Of a stretch of DNA of 52,580 nt, positions 7,819 to 18,700 are shown one piece after another (within the stretch, counting starts at the first letter, position 1; the number at the start of each line of letters is the position of its first letter). The DNA is from JAXHTY01 sp034189225. Lineage in GTDB: Bacteria > Desulfobacterota > Desulfobacteria > Desulfobacterales > Desulfosudaceae. The DNA lies in the NCBI GenBank assembly GCA_034189225.1, contig JAXHVL010000054.1, forward strand, positions 1-52,580, in the 5' to 3' direction. The position numbers and the translations under genes are program-made. Below the pieces are notes generated by a model. It had not been told where the DNA came from. It saw nothing but the letters and a program-made list of their open reading frames with translations, and ran no database searches.

Positions 7819-8114
7819 AACACCTCACTTTGTCCATCAAAATTTCTGTCTAAAAAATCCACCAGATCAGACACACGAATGTCCTGTATCTCCTGCTGGG
7901 CCAGTTCCGTGAAGTATTCCGTAAATGGAAAGGACTGATCGTAATGTTCTTCCAGAAATTCCCCCAGAACGACCACATCGATGGATTCAAGCCCCAGGTC
8001 TCCCAGAAGGTAAGTATCCATGGTGATCTCGTCGGAATATTCCCAGTCCTCGCCCACTTTTTCCAGCGTTGCGAGAATGTCATTAAAAATGGTCATCTTT
8101 TCAGGTTTACCCAT
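7815..8114 (-). CDS. Free-standing acyl carrier protein
   Basis: This 99-residue acidic protein has the carrier-protein motif DLGLESID, with Ser44 as the phosphopantetheine attachment site and a helix II that continues VVVLGEFLEE. The start at 8114 is supported by AGGAGG nine bases upstream. It overlaps the end of the upstream megasynthase by eight bases and is overlapped by the next gene by four, so the three are one translational unit. Its motif (GLESID) differs from the GIDSIKR motif of the carrier domains in the large synthase, so it probably does a different job, such as accepting the finished chain or carrying a starter unit. Confidence 0.85.
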   Translation of the reverse strand: MGKPEKMTIFNDILATLEKVGEDWEYSDEITMDTYLLGDLGLESIDVVVLGEFLEEHYDQSFPFTEYFTELAQQEIQDIRVSDLVDFLDRNFDGQSEVL

Positions 8115-11100
8115 GCTGCATAACCTCCTGTTCCGTTGTTGCTGTTGTTGAATAATGTTGGGATGCTTTGATTGAATTAACTTTTACCGTCACTGAATCC
8201 GGTGAGTGGGTGGCTGACAGACGGATTTGATCTTCAATGCCGGGCACAGAACTGCTTTTCGGAACAAGAAAGCCGTTTTCTCCCCTGGCAATGGCAATAT
8301 CCGCCGGGGCAAGCCATATTCCCCGATGCTCTTGCGCAAAAGTCCGGACTGCATCCTTTGCCGCAATCCGCTCACTCAGCCACTGCACGGTATCGTCCCC
8401 CTTGCGGAGCTTTTCCCCGTATTGCCGCCGTTCAGCCCGGTTTAAGTACAGATACCCAATGGCCTTCTGCCATACAGTCCCCTTAATATTTCCGTAGTAC
8501 GATGCTGTGCATTGCAGGCCGTTGCCGTCCCGGGCATCGCGGGAAACCCGGCTGATAACCTCCCGGCATGGATACCGCCAGAACCGGTACAATTCCAGAG
8601 GCAGTTCAAACCGCCGGTGAGTCCAGCCGGTGACGCGGGCCCAGATATTGCCGTTGCCGTGTACAATCGTCAAATCGGACCGCACAAAATAATCGGTGAT
8701 ATCGCGGATGCGCATTCGGCACCAAAGCCTGTCCCCGCCACCGGGCGGTGGTGAGACAAACCGGGCCTCCCCCAACCCGGCCGGAAACGTAATAAACCGT
8801 TCGTTCAGTGTATGCTGAGCCCAATAACCGGTAATCTGCGCACAGGCGTCCAGCAACAGGGGATTGATCAAAAACGAGCCTTTATCGCCGGATGCAAACA
8901 GACCGTAGGTGTCCGGCGTGCGAAGGCCGGCAATCATTTCGTTCTGTTCTGTATGGATGATAGCGGTGATAACCTGAAAACGCGGGCCATGTGTCATAAG
9001 CTTTTCTGAATACATGGCCCTTGCCCGGTTTACAGCATCGGTGTCAGCCAGGGCGGCCGGTGCCAGCGCCCCGGTTTCAGGTGGCGGATAACCAATATCA
9101 ACCATCACCGTCCCTTCGGTGGAAGGGGTGTTGCCTGCCGAACGGTCGTACAATGCCGTTTCAGCCGTCTTATCACCTTTTGCCCTGGCCTCCACCGTAA
9201 GTTGCACACCGTCGTCCTCATCCACTACCACCCACCGGCTGGCCTTCACGTTCTTTATTCCTGTCACCACCTTTCCGGCAAACAACTGGGCGGCGGCTTC
9301 AGTCATCATTTCCACATTCAGGGCAAGGGGTGTAACAATGAGCGGCGACAGCCGGTCGTCCACCAGGGAGACATCCCCGCCAAAGGGATGATCGTACAGA
9401 AACACGTCCCCCCTTAAGTCAATATGCCGTTCGATACAAACCCGTGAGGGTATATCTGCCACGGTCACCCGGCCAATCATCGGCCCCCGGGACGGTATGG
9501 TCCCGCCGCCATCCGGCGCTTTTGGTTTATTGCCCGCGGCCAGGGCCATTGTCATTTCCTTTTGAAGACCCAGGAACTTGGACATGGTATCCATGTATTG
9601 TTTCATCACCCGGGAACGACCGGTCTCCGACTGATTTAAAGGCTGTTCATGCATTTCCAGATGATGCCGTTCCGTCGACTCGGCGACCGGGGGGCCATCG
9701 GTTGATGCTGACGCGGGAGTGTCTGCTGCCGGTGCCTTTTTTTCAACCGGCTTAATCCGATCCCGCCAAGCCGCCAGCGTTGTCTCGTCCAGGTGTAGTT
9801 CCGGTAACCCAAGGTCCATGGGAACGGTCATCGACATTTTGCCAGCCGCTCCGTCATCCAGGGCATCATCCTGAACAGACGCCTGCTGTGCGGTCAGTAA
9901 CGGGGCCAGATTGACGTTCACGTGCTGGGCCGCCAGCATCCCCAGCAGGTGGCAGAGTTGCGCCGTTCCGGAACGACGGCTCGTGTTTGCGGGCACCGAC
10001 ATGAAAGATTTGCCCCGAAGGATATCGTCCACGAACCCGCAGAGATTGTTGCCGGGCCCAACCTCTATAAAAATCCTTGCCCCGTCCGCATACATGGCAT
10101 CCACGGTCTGCCGGAACCGAAGGGGATTGAGCCAGTACCGGACCATCAGGTCGATAATATCATCTGACATCGCCGGATAGGGTGCTGCCGTAAACGGCGA
10201 ATAAACCGGTATTTCAGCCGCCGACACCCTCAGGGCGGAAAAAACCGTTCGCAGCGGTTCGGCCTGATGTTCAGCCATTGGGGTGTGATGCACCTCCCTG
10301 GAAGGCAGGTCCGTGTACATCAGCCGTGCTTCGGTCAAGGCCGCCTTAAACCGCTCCATGGCACCGGTTTCGCCGAGCACCACCACCTGATGAGGGCAAT
10401 TGTCATTGGACATGTAAATCTCCCCCTCGATGGTTTCCAGGACCGGGCCTACCTTTTTGATGCCGGCGGACACCGCCACCATGGCGGTATCCACGTCATG
10501 CCTGTGGTCGGCGTAAATGGCGGCAATCTTTTCCTGATTGGCGTAAAGATCATCCTTGTCAAGAATACCGGCGGCGATCCAGGAACTGTACTCTCCGGCA
10601 CTGTGACCCACCATCATATCTGGTTTTATATCAAATCCGTCCAGCAGATCCAGCATGGCCAGGCTTGACGTGAGAATAGCCTGAAGCCCGCTATCCACCT
10701 TCCAGAACTCGTCCTCAAGCGCCCCGGCCTCGGCCTCGGACAGCAGGGTGGCCGGAAAAATAAACTGACTGGGCAGATACCGGCTCTTTTTTTCCCGGCC
10801 GGCGATGGTCATATTCATGGTATCGAATGCATCCCTCACGGCCGGGAACTGCAGGCACAGGTCCATCATCATGTTGGTATAGGCAGCTCCCTCTCCGGGA
10901 AACATGAAGACCACTTTACCGGTTTTGCCCAGGGGCGACCCGAAATAGTAAATACCTTTAATGTCCTTGATCTTTTTGCAATTGGGCGCCTGAAGGCGGG
11001 TGACGGCATAATCGAGCTTCTTTGCCAGGTCTTCCGCCGAATCCGCGATCACGGCCAACCGCTGTTCGTCGGGTGTATACCGGCGAAGCAGGCCATGGGA

Positions 11101-12726
11101 CAGTGCCATGAAATCCACGATATCCATTGACGGATTGTTGTCCAGGGTCGCAAGCAGGTTGTTACAGGCGGTAACAAGACCGGCCCGGGACACATCGGAC
11201 AGCAGGAACAGCATCGTATCCCATGCCAGACCGCAGGATGCATCTGCGCCAGTGGCACTCACGGCTGGCAAGGCAGCCTGATCCTCAGCCGGGGGTTCAT
11301 ATTCCTCAAGCACCACATGGGCGTTCACACCGCCGAAGCCGAACGCATTGACCCCCGCACGGCGGGGCGTCTCCCCGTCCATACGAAACCAGGGCCGGGT
11401 TTCCGTATTCACATAAAAGGGGGTGGTTTCAAGCTCAAATTTGGAATTGGGCCGCTCACAATGAAGCGTGGGAGGCAGCACCTTATGGTAAAGCGAAAGC
11501 ACGGTTTTGATCAGGCTGGCGATCCCGGCGGCAGGCATGGCATGGCCGATCATGGATTTCACCGACCCCAGGGCGCAGTGTCGGGCGGCAATGTCTGTCT
11601 TTTTCCCGAACACAGTGGTAAGAGATTTAATTTCTGCTGTATCGCCCACCGTTGTGGCGGTGCCATGGGCTTCGATCAAACCGATGGTGGCAGGGGAAAC
11701 GCCTGCGGCCTGGTATGCGCGCTCAAGGGCCAGCACTTCTCCCTCAACCTTTGGTGCGGCAACACTGATGCCCCTGCCGTCACTGGAGCTGCCCACCCCC
11801 CGTATGACAGCATAAATACGGTTGCCGTCCCGCCGGGCGTCTGACGTGCGCTTCAGCACCACGACGCCCGCTCCTTCGCCGGGCAGCATGCCATCGGCAT
11901 TTTCATCAAAAGGCCGGATCTGGTCCTGGTGGGACATGGCGCCCAGGGTGCAGAAAACATTCAAAAACGGAATATTGTTAAAAATATGAACCCCGCCGGC
12001 CAGCGCCAGATCGCTCCGGCCGGAAAGAAGGCCGGAAATCGCGGCATCAACGGCATACAGGGAGGAGGCGCATGCCGCGTCAATGGTGTAGTTGGGGCCC
12101 ATGAGGCCGAGCCGGTTGGCCACCCGGCCGGCGGTTATATTGGGCATGACCGACGGCGCGGTCTCCGCATCAAAAGGTTTCAGGGAGGCCATCAGTCCGC
12201 CCCTGAGGTCGGAAAGGGCATCATCCGGCATATCCGGATGCATCTGTCCCACCAGCCGGACGGTCTGATCGACAATGAAGGTTCGCTGCACCAGATTGAA
12301 CGCGCCGGCGCTGAGGTAACTGCCACGGCCTAGAATAAATGCCGTCCGGTCATTAGCCGCCCCCCCCGGCTCGATGCCCGCGTCGCGCATGGCATCAGCC
12401 GCAGTTTTCAGAACCAGAAACTGATCGGGCTCTCCGCCGTCCACCGCTTTGGGCATGATGCCGAATTCAGCCGGATTGAATTGAAAGGGGGAATCCAGAT
12501 ATCCACCGCGTTTGGCATACAATTTTGTGCCGTCTTGGGAGTGCGGGTCATAAAACCGGTCCGGGTCCCATCGCTCCGGGGGCGCATCACCCACCGCATC
12601 ATGTTTATGTATAATGTTGCGCCAGAACGTCGCTAAATCCGGGGCGTCTGGAAATGTACACGCCATGCCGACAACAGCAACGGTTTCATCGGGCCCGGGT
12701 TGATGTGTATATGATTTTACAGCCAT
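8107..12726 (-). CDS. Megasynthase B: KS-AT-DH with C-terminal phosphopantetheinyl transferase-like domain
   Basis: This 1,539-residue iterative polyketide/fatty acid synthase subunit has four recognisable parts. The ketosynthase (about 16-470) has Cys219 in DAACASS, EAHGTAT and GSVKSMIGH, so it looks active. The acyltransferase (about 605-900) has Ser709 in GHSAGEY and a His in VHHTPM. A helical stretch (about 1040-1060) follows. The double-hotdog dehydratase (about 1085-1375) has His1113 in YDHPFGG and Asp1293 in LLLDACAQ. The last 130 residues carry ERIAAKDAVR (Lys1457) and a late SATHSPD, the order and motifs of the phosphopantetheinyl transferase domain at the end of enediyne-type synthases. 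There is no carrier domain, ketoreductase, chain-length factor or enoyl reductase, so it must act on carriers of its neighbours. It starts 16 bases after the stop of megasynthase A. Confidence 0.85.
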   Translation of the reverse strand: MAVKSYTHQPGPDETVAVVGMACTFPDAPDLATFWRNIIHKHDAVGDAPPERWDPDRFYDPHSQDGTKLYAKRGGYLDSPFQFNPAEFGIMPKAVDGGEPDQFLVLKTAADAMRDAGIEPGGAANDRTAFILGRGSYLSAGAFNLVQRTFIVDQTVRLVGQMHPDMPDDALSDLRGGLMASLKPFDAETAPSVMPNITAGRVANRLGLMGPNYTIDAACASSLYAVDAAISGLLSGRSDLALAGGVHIFNNIPFLNVFCTLGAMSHQDQIRPFDENADGMLPGEGAGVVVLKRTSDARRDGNRIYAVIRGVGSSSDGRGISVAAPKVEGEVLALERAYQAAGVSPATIGLIEAHGTATTVGDTAEIKSLTTVFGKKTDIAARHCALGSVKSMIGHAMPAAGIASLIKTVLSLYHKVLPPTLHCERPNSKFELETTPFYVNTETRPWFRMDGETPRRAGVNAFGFGGVNAHVVLEEYEPPAEDQAALPAVSATGADASCGLAWDTMLFLLSDVSRAGLVTACNNLLATLDNNPSMDIVDFMALSHGLLRRYTPDEQRLAVIADSAEDLAKKLDYAVTRLQAPNCKKIKDIKGIYYFGSPLGKTGKVVFMFPGEGAAYTNMMMDLCLQFPAVRDAFDTMNMTIAGREKKSRYLPSQFIFPATLLSEAEAGALEDEFWKVDSGLQAILTSSLAMLDLLDGFDIKPDMMVGHSAGEYSSWIAAGILDKDDLYANQEKIAAIYADHRHDVDTAMVAVSAGIKKVGPVLETIEGEIYMSNDNCPHQVVVLGETGAMERFKAALTEARLMYTDLPSREVHHTPMAEHQAEPLRTVFSALRVSAAEIPVYSPFTAAPYPAMSDDIIDLMVRYWLNPLRFRQTVDAMYADGARIFIEVGPGNNLCGFVDDILRGKSFMSVPANTSRRSGTAQLCHLLGMLAAQHVNVNLAPLLTAQQASVQDDALDDGAAGKMSMTVPMDLGLPELHLDETTLAAWRDRIKPVEKKAPAADTPASASTDGPPVAESTERHHLEMHEQPLNQSETGRSRVMKQYMDTMSKFLGLQKEMTMALAAGNKPKAPDGGGTIPSRGPMIGRVTVADIPSRVCIERHIDLRGDVFLYDHPFGGDVSLVDDRLSPLIVTPLALNVEMMTEAAAQLFAGKVVTGIKNVKASRWVVVDEDDGVQLTVEARAKGDKTAETALYDRSAGNTPSTEGTVMVDIGYPPPETGALAPAALADTDAVNRARAMYSEKLMTHGPRFQVITAIIHTEQNEMIAGLRTPDTYGLFASGDKGSFLINPLLLDACAQITGYWAQHTLNERFITFPAGLGEARFVSPPPGGGDRLWCRMRIRDITDYFVRSDLTIVHGNGNIWARVTGWTHRRFELPLELYRFWRYPCREVISRVSRDARDGNGLQCTASYYGNIKGTVWQKAIGYLYLNRAERRQYGEKLRKGDDTVQWLSERIAAKDAVRTFAQEHRGIWLAPADIAIARGENGFLVPKSSSVPGIEDQIRLSATHSPDSVTVKVNSIKASQHYSTTATTEQEVMQHG

Positions 12727-12742
12727 AAAGCCATAAGCCTTA

Positions 12743-15700
12743 TTAATTTTTTGCCAGTCGATTCAGTGCCTCACTGCCGATAATCTCCAGTCCTTCCATC
12801 CTGCCGGCCAGCATACCGTCCGGGGTGACGAAAAAAAGGTCCGCTGATTTGGTGCCACTCTCCTCGGGAACATGTACCCGGACTTCGCATCGCAACAGAT
12901 CGTCACGCTTCGGCGTATCAAACCAAACAAAACGGTTCAGGTGTGAAGGCAGCGGTGTGGCGTCCATCTGCTCCCGCATCCACAAGACCACCAATTGAAG
13001 ACCGCTGTCGATTATCAGGGGATCAATAAACCAGTCATGCCCGGCTACAGCAGCGGTTTCCTGAAAATAGGCATCCGGCCGGGATCTTTTCAGGTTACCG
13101 ATGATGCCATTTTTCCCAACACTTTCAATCGCCTCAATGCCCTGCCACAGGGGACCGTGAAACAGCCTTGTATCATAGGCCTCGGCAACGGATAGCGAAA
13201 ACGGCCCCGCGTCGCTCAGGGAAATGGCAGGATGCGGGTTGCCCGCCTGTTTTTCCCGGCTCAATTCAGCATTGGCTCGGTAAAAAACGCGGTTTTCCTC
13301 GCGGCTGCCCCTTATTTCAATTTCCAGAACCACGTGCGCATCGGATTTTTCAACCGGTTTGACGATGATGTGAACATCCGCCGGACCGTTATTGATCACG
13401 ATTCCTTTGAGTACATGCACGTCACTGAAGGCATTCAGATGATAGTCCGGATACCGGTACGCTATGGCTTCGGCCATCATCTCCATCGCCATGGCCAAGG
13501 GCATCACAGGGTGGCCATCCAGCTGATGGTCCCCCAGATATTGATCGATGCTCGCATCCACCCGCCGCACCAGTTCCACGCGGCCGTCCCGGCACGGGTA
13601 GAAATTGGCATTAAACGAAAGCAGCGGCAGCACAGCAGCGCGTCTTGCCGTTGTCATGGCCTTTTTCCGATCGTCCCAACCGCCGTACACCACTTCCGTA
13701 TCGTTCGCCCTTCCTCGCAAAAGCTCATTCACAAAATATTGCGCACCCTCCTGACGGGGAATCAATGTCAAACCGCTCTGATTGAACTTTTTCCGAAGCC
13801 CTGCCGAAACCATGCCCTGGCTTTCCCACGGACCCCAGATAAAGGACACCACCCGGCCCGGCCAGGTCCGGTTCAGGTAAAGGGCGGTCTTGTTGTATAC
13901 CTCATTGGCTGCGCCATAGTCTGACTGGCCGGCGTTTCCGAACCGGCCGGCAAGGGACGAAAACAACGCCAGGAAACGAAGTTTGTCAGACTGCAAGGCA
14001 TGGCTGAGGATAAAGAGACTGTCCGCCTTGGTGTCAAAGACCCGGTCAAAAGACGCGGCATCCTTGTCCCTGACCATCTTGTCTTCGATCCGGCCGGCGC
14101 CATGAATAACCCCGTCTATCCGGCCGTATTGGTCGTAAACCGAATCAATAAGCCGGGCAAACCCATCGGGGTCGGTCACATCCCCCTGAAGATAACAGGC
14201 CGCGGCACCGCTTGCCCGCAATTGTTCCAGCGTATCGCGAATTTCGCGCTGCCCCATGAGACGATTATACGTTTTTTCAAGATCAATGGGCCGGATTTTT
14301 CCGTGTTCGGCCTTCAGCTGATCGGCCAACGTGGCCTTTAGCTGTTTTTCATCCGTTACACCGGCGGTTTCAGTGCCTTCTGTTTCCACAAAGGGGGTTC
14401 GGCCCACCAGCAGGAACGTCGCTTGGAAGCGTCTGGCCAGCTCTAGGACAACTGAGGCGGTAATTCCCCTTGCACCGCCTGTCACCAGCAGGCAACTTTC
14501 GGAATCTATCTCCAATACCGGATCACCTTCATCCGGCAGTGGTGTTTCCTTAATATCCAAAGACACACGCGTACCCTTGCGGTATCCAACTTCAATGTCC
14601 GCCGACAGGGTCAATAGCTCATCGGTTACCTGGGCGGCAATGATTTCCGGCTGATCCGCCGGATCGTTGTCCACTACCCGTATATTCAACCCGGGCATTT
14701 CCTCGGCAAGCGCCTTTAAAAAGCCGCCCACTCCACCGGATGCAGGGCCGGATGTGGGTTGAAACACCGATTCTCCGTCTGCCGGCTCGCCGTCCGCCGG
14801 CACACTGGCGAATGTCCCGCCCATGGCAGTGGCCGCCACCAAGCTGCCATCACCGGCCTGAGCGGCCGCGGCCAGATCTTCAGACAAGGCTTTCGTGATA
14901 TGGAACAGGCTCTTCACCTTCACGGCATTTTCACCCTGCCACGTCCCCATATCCATGTCGGCAAATCCCTCGCCGGCAGCCAGGGGCGTCAGATGCAGCA
15001 AACCGGCCACCGGCCCGTGAGCGTTTCGTATCGTTTCCATTGCTGCCGCCAATTGTTCGTCATCTGTAAAATCCACGGCATACACCGACGGCCCGGCATT
15101 TATTTTCGAAGAATGGGCGGTTGGGTCGTGTGCCAGCACCACCACCTGTCCTCGCGATGATTGCAGTTTACTGATCACCGCCTCGGCCAGCGCATCGTCC
15201 GCCGTTTTTGTAACCAGTATGGGGGTCTCTTGCAATATGTCCCCGGCCGATGGAATCAGCGGTCGGGGATTGGCAACAATTGTAAAGCGTCGAACAGCAT
15301 TCATACCGGGCGGTGCCGTTTCGGCAGCAGCCCCCGATTCGACGGAACGCCCCTGGTCAAGCGCGGCCGACGCCGCTTCCAGTCCCCCGGCAATGGATGC
15401 CAGGGCGTCCATCAGCCACGCTGTCAGATCGCCGAGCATGACCGGCGATACCGGCCACAGTTTTTCTGCAGCCATCCGGAATTCCGGAATGGCGCGTTCA
15501 AGGCCGTCGACCACATCGGCCGCTACCATTTCCATAATGGCGGCATCAAGCTGCAGGTCCGTTGCCAGCTTCAAATCCGGCTCCAGCATTTCGGCAGGAT
15601 ACCCGGTATGGGTTTCCACAATGGCATAGAGACGGCCGTTGATGACGTCTCGTGTTTTTGCCACCACGTCCGGAGCGGGGACACCAGCGCCTTTATCTTT

Positions 15701-18700
15701 ATCTGCTGTATCACCCGTGTCAGCCGAACCATCCCCGGATGCAGACACCTCTCCCTCTGGGCTGGTATTCTGCCCTGCGATCATGGTCGTCAGGATATCG
15801 ATTATATCGCCCAGGGTAACGCTCTCGGCCAGTTGTTCCCGATCTCCGTCCGGCAATTTCATATGAAGGGTTTCCAGTTCGGCTTCAAAATGCTCCAGTA
15901 TCTGCATGCGCTTGATGGAATCAATGCCCAGATCCGCGTCGATCTCCTGATCCGTTTCCAGCATGTCCACGGGATAACCGCTCAGATCGCTCACCACGTT
16001 CATCAGCATACCGGCCACATCAACTGATACACCGGGCGATGCAAGGGTGGATGCACCGTAATTATCCGCAGCGGTGTCTGGTGATACCGCAGATGATACC
16101 GTCTTTTCGGGCGGGCCTGAAACTGCGGCAGAACTTTCAGGTGCAGACGCTGCTGCCGCACCATCGGCGCCCGTCACAATGGACTCAACCCCCGCCAGCA
16201 AATCGGCCAGGGTCAGGCTTTCCACGAGCTCTTCCCGGCGATCTTCCGGCAGCCTGAGCCCGTTTTTCTCCAACGCCGCCTCCAGCTCTTCCATGGCCTG
16301 CATGCGCTTGATGGAATCGATGCCCAGATCCGCCTCGATTTCCTGTTCCATTTCCAGCATATCCACGGGATACCCCGTACAGTCGCTGATAATATCCAGC
16401 AGCAGGGGTTTGATATCGATGGCTGGCTGCGATGTATCGACAGCCGGTGCGGCGGCTTCTGCGGGCGGAGGTTCTGTCCCTGCATTCGGCCCTGCATTTG
16501 GCCCGGCAGAGGGCATCCCGGCTTCGGACGCCGCAGCACCAGGTGATGCAGCGGGAAAATCCTTCACCGAAGTAGCCGCATTCGTGCCGGTCATTCCGGG
16601 CTGTTGCATGTCCGGCATTTGCTGCGCGGCCGGATCCGCCTGGAGCGCACCGACGTCCGTTCCGTTCAGATAGGCCGTCATAACAGCTTTCTGGGTATCC
16701 AGAAACTGACCCATTAAATCCTGAAATCTGGCGATGACCGTATCATCAACGGCCGGCCTCTCCGTCTTTCTATCCATGCTCATGGACGGCTGGTTTTGAT
16801 TGAATGGCGATCCCATGATTTCTCCGTAAAACTGATCATCTTTGATGTTGTTATCTTTCCGTTGGTCTGCCGGTGCATCCACGGTTGCGGTCTCCATTGG
16901 ATTTCCGGATGGCGCATCCGCAAAACACACCGGCCGGGGCACCACGAGTTCCGGTGCCGGCTGATCAAGCCGCCGGACGGTTCCCCCGCCGATCACAAAT
17001 GCCGGGCCGGCTTTCTCCCGGCGCTCGTCTGTATTCAATTGGTACGGATCCAGCCGTCGGCACCCCCGGCCCTGATACAATCGCTCCAGTTTCAGGTTTT
17101 GACCTGCTGTCACCAGTACCGCCAGCGCATGCTGAAGCTGGGCAAGCCCTGCCACGTTCCTTTTATCCGTGGCAACGGCGTGGTGCGGTTTGTCCTTAAG
17201 GATTGTACCGATGAGATTTGTCAGAACCGTTCCGGCCCCCACCTCTACAAAGGTCCGCACGCCCTGGGCGTACATGGCCTCGATTTCTTCAACAAAACGC
17301 ACGGGGCTGATCAACTGCTGAACCAGCAGTTCTTTGATTGTATCGCCACTTGCCGGAAAACAATCGGCAATGGTATTGGAATAGACAGGGATACACGGCG
17401 ATACAAAGGGGAATTCCCCCAGCAGCCCCTGAAGCCTGTCCCGGGCGCCGTCCACAATGGGGCTGTGAAATGCGCAGGACACGGGAATCTGTTTTGATGC
17501 GATCCCCTTTTCACTGAGCTGTTCCATAGCGGCCTTCACCCCTTCCGCGGTGCCGCTAATGACCGTCTGAACCGGTGAATTCAGATTAGCGATCCATACC
17601 TCGTCCATGTCCGCAAGTACCGGGGCCACATTCGCTTCCGGCGCCTTGACAGCGGCCATGGTACCCGGCTCCGGCGTTGCGGAAGCCAGGATAAAGCGGC
17701 CGCGCGCTTCAGAAATCCTGGCCAAGGCCTCCTCCTCAAGAACACCGGCCGCAAAAAGGGCGGGATACTCGCCATAACTGTGACCGGCCAACATATCGGG
17801 GGCCGCCCCCAGCCGGGTGAGCAGTTCGTTCATGGCCGTATCTACCGCCCCCATTGCCGCCTGGGCCACATTCGTGCGGGTGAGGGCTTTTTCACCGGCC
17901 TTCTTCTCTTCCGACCGAAAAGCAACAGGCGGAAAAACGAACCGGCTCAAGCCGGCCGGAAACACATCGTGCAGGTGATGGTCAAATCGATCAAACACCC
18001 TTCGGACAAAGGGAAAGGCCAGACTGAGGTCATTGAACATGCCTGTATACTGGGAGCCCTGGCCGGGATAAACAAACGCGACCTTACCGGTATCGACCGC
18101 CGGCACCCGGCTGAAATAGATGCCCGCCGTATCCCGGTATTCTGATTCCGGTCCGGCCATCATATTCATGGCGGTTTCCATTTTCCTTGCTGCATCTTTC
18201 AGAGATCCGGCAACAATGGCAAGCCGCACATTCCCCGAATCCTGCTTGGTCACGGCCAGCGTATAGGCCAGGTCCTTTAAGGAAAAAACAGGGGATTGGG
18301 ACAGATGGTAAATCATGGGGCGAAGCCGCCCCGACAGTGCCTCCGTTGTATCGGCTTGAAATACCAGAAGCTCGGTATCCCAGTCCGTAAATGAAAAATG
18401 CTCCGGAACCGTTTCCGTTAAACCGCCGTATTCCTCCAGCACGACATGAAAATTGGTGCCGCCGAAACCAAAGGCACTCACACCGGCACGACGCGGATAA
18501 TCACCCCCCGAAATCCAGGGACGACTGCGGGTGCTGATATAAAGGGGGTTGTCTTCCCCATCCAGGTTTGGCAGGGGGGTTTCAACACCGGCGGTGGGCG
18601 GAAGCGTTTTGTGGTGCAACGCCAGCACCGCTTTGATCAGGGAGGCAATTCCGGCGGCGCATTTGGTGTGACCGATCATCGACTTGACAGACCCTACGGC

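Noticed and set aside
8107..12726. Calling megasynthase B PfaC
   Set aside because: PfaC has KS-CLF-DH-DH; here an AT with GHSAGEY follows the KS, there is a single DH, and a PPTase-like end.
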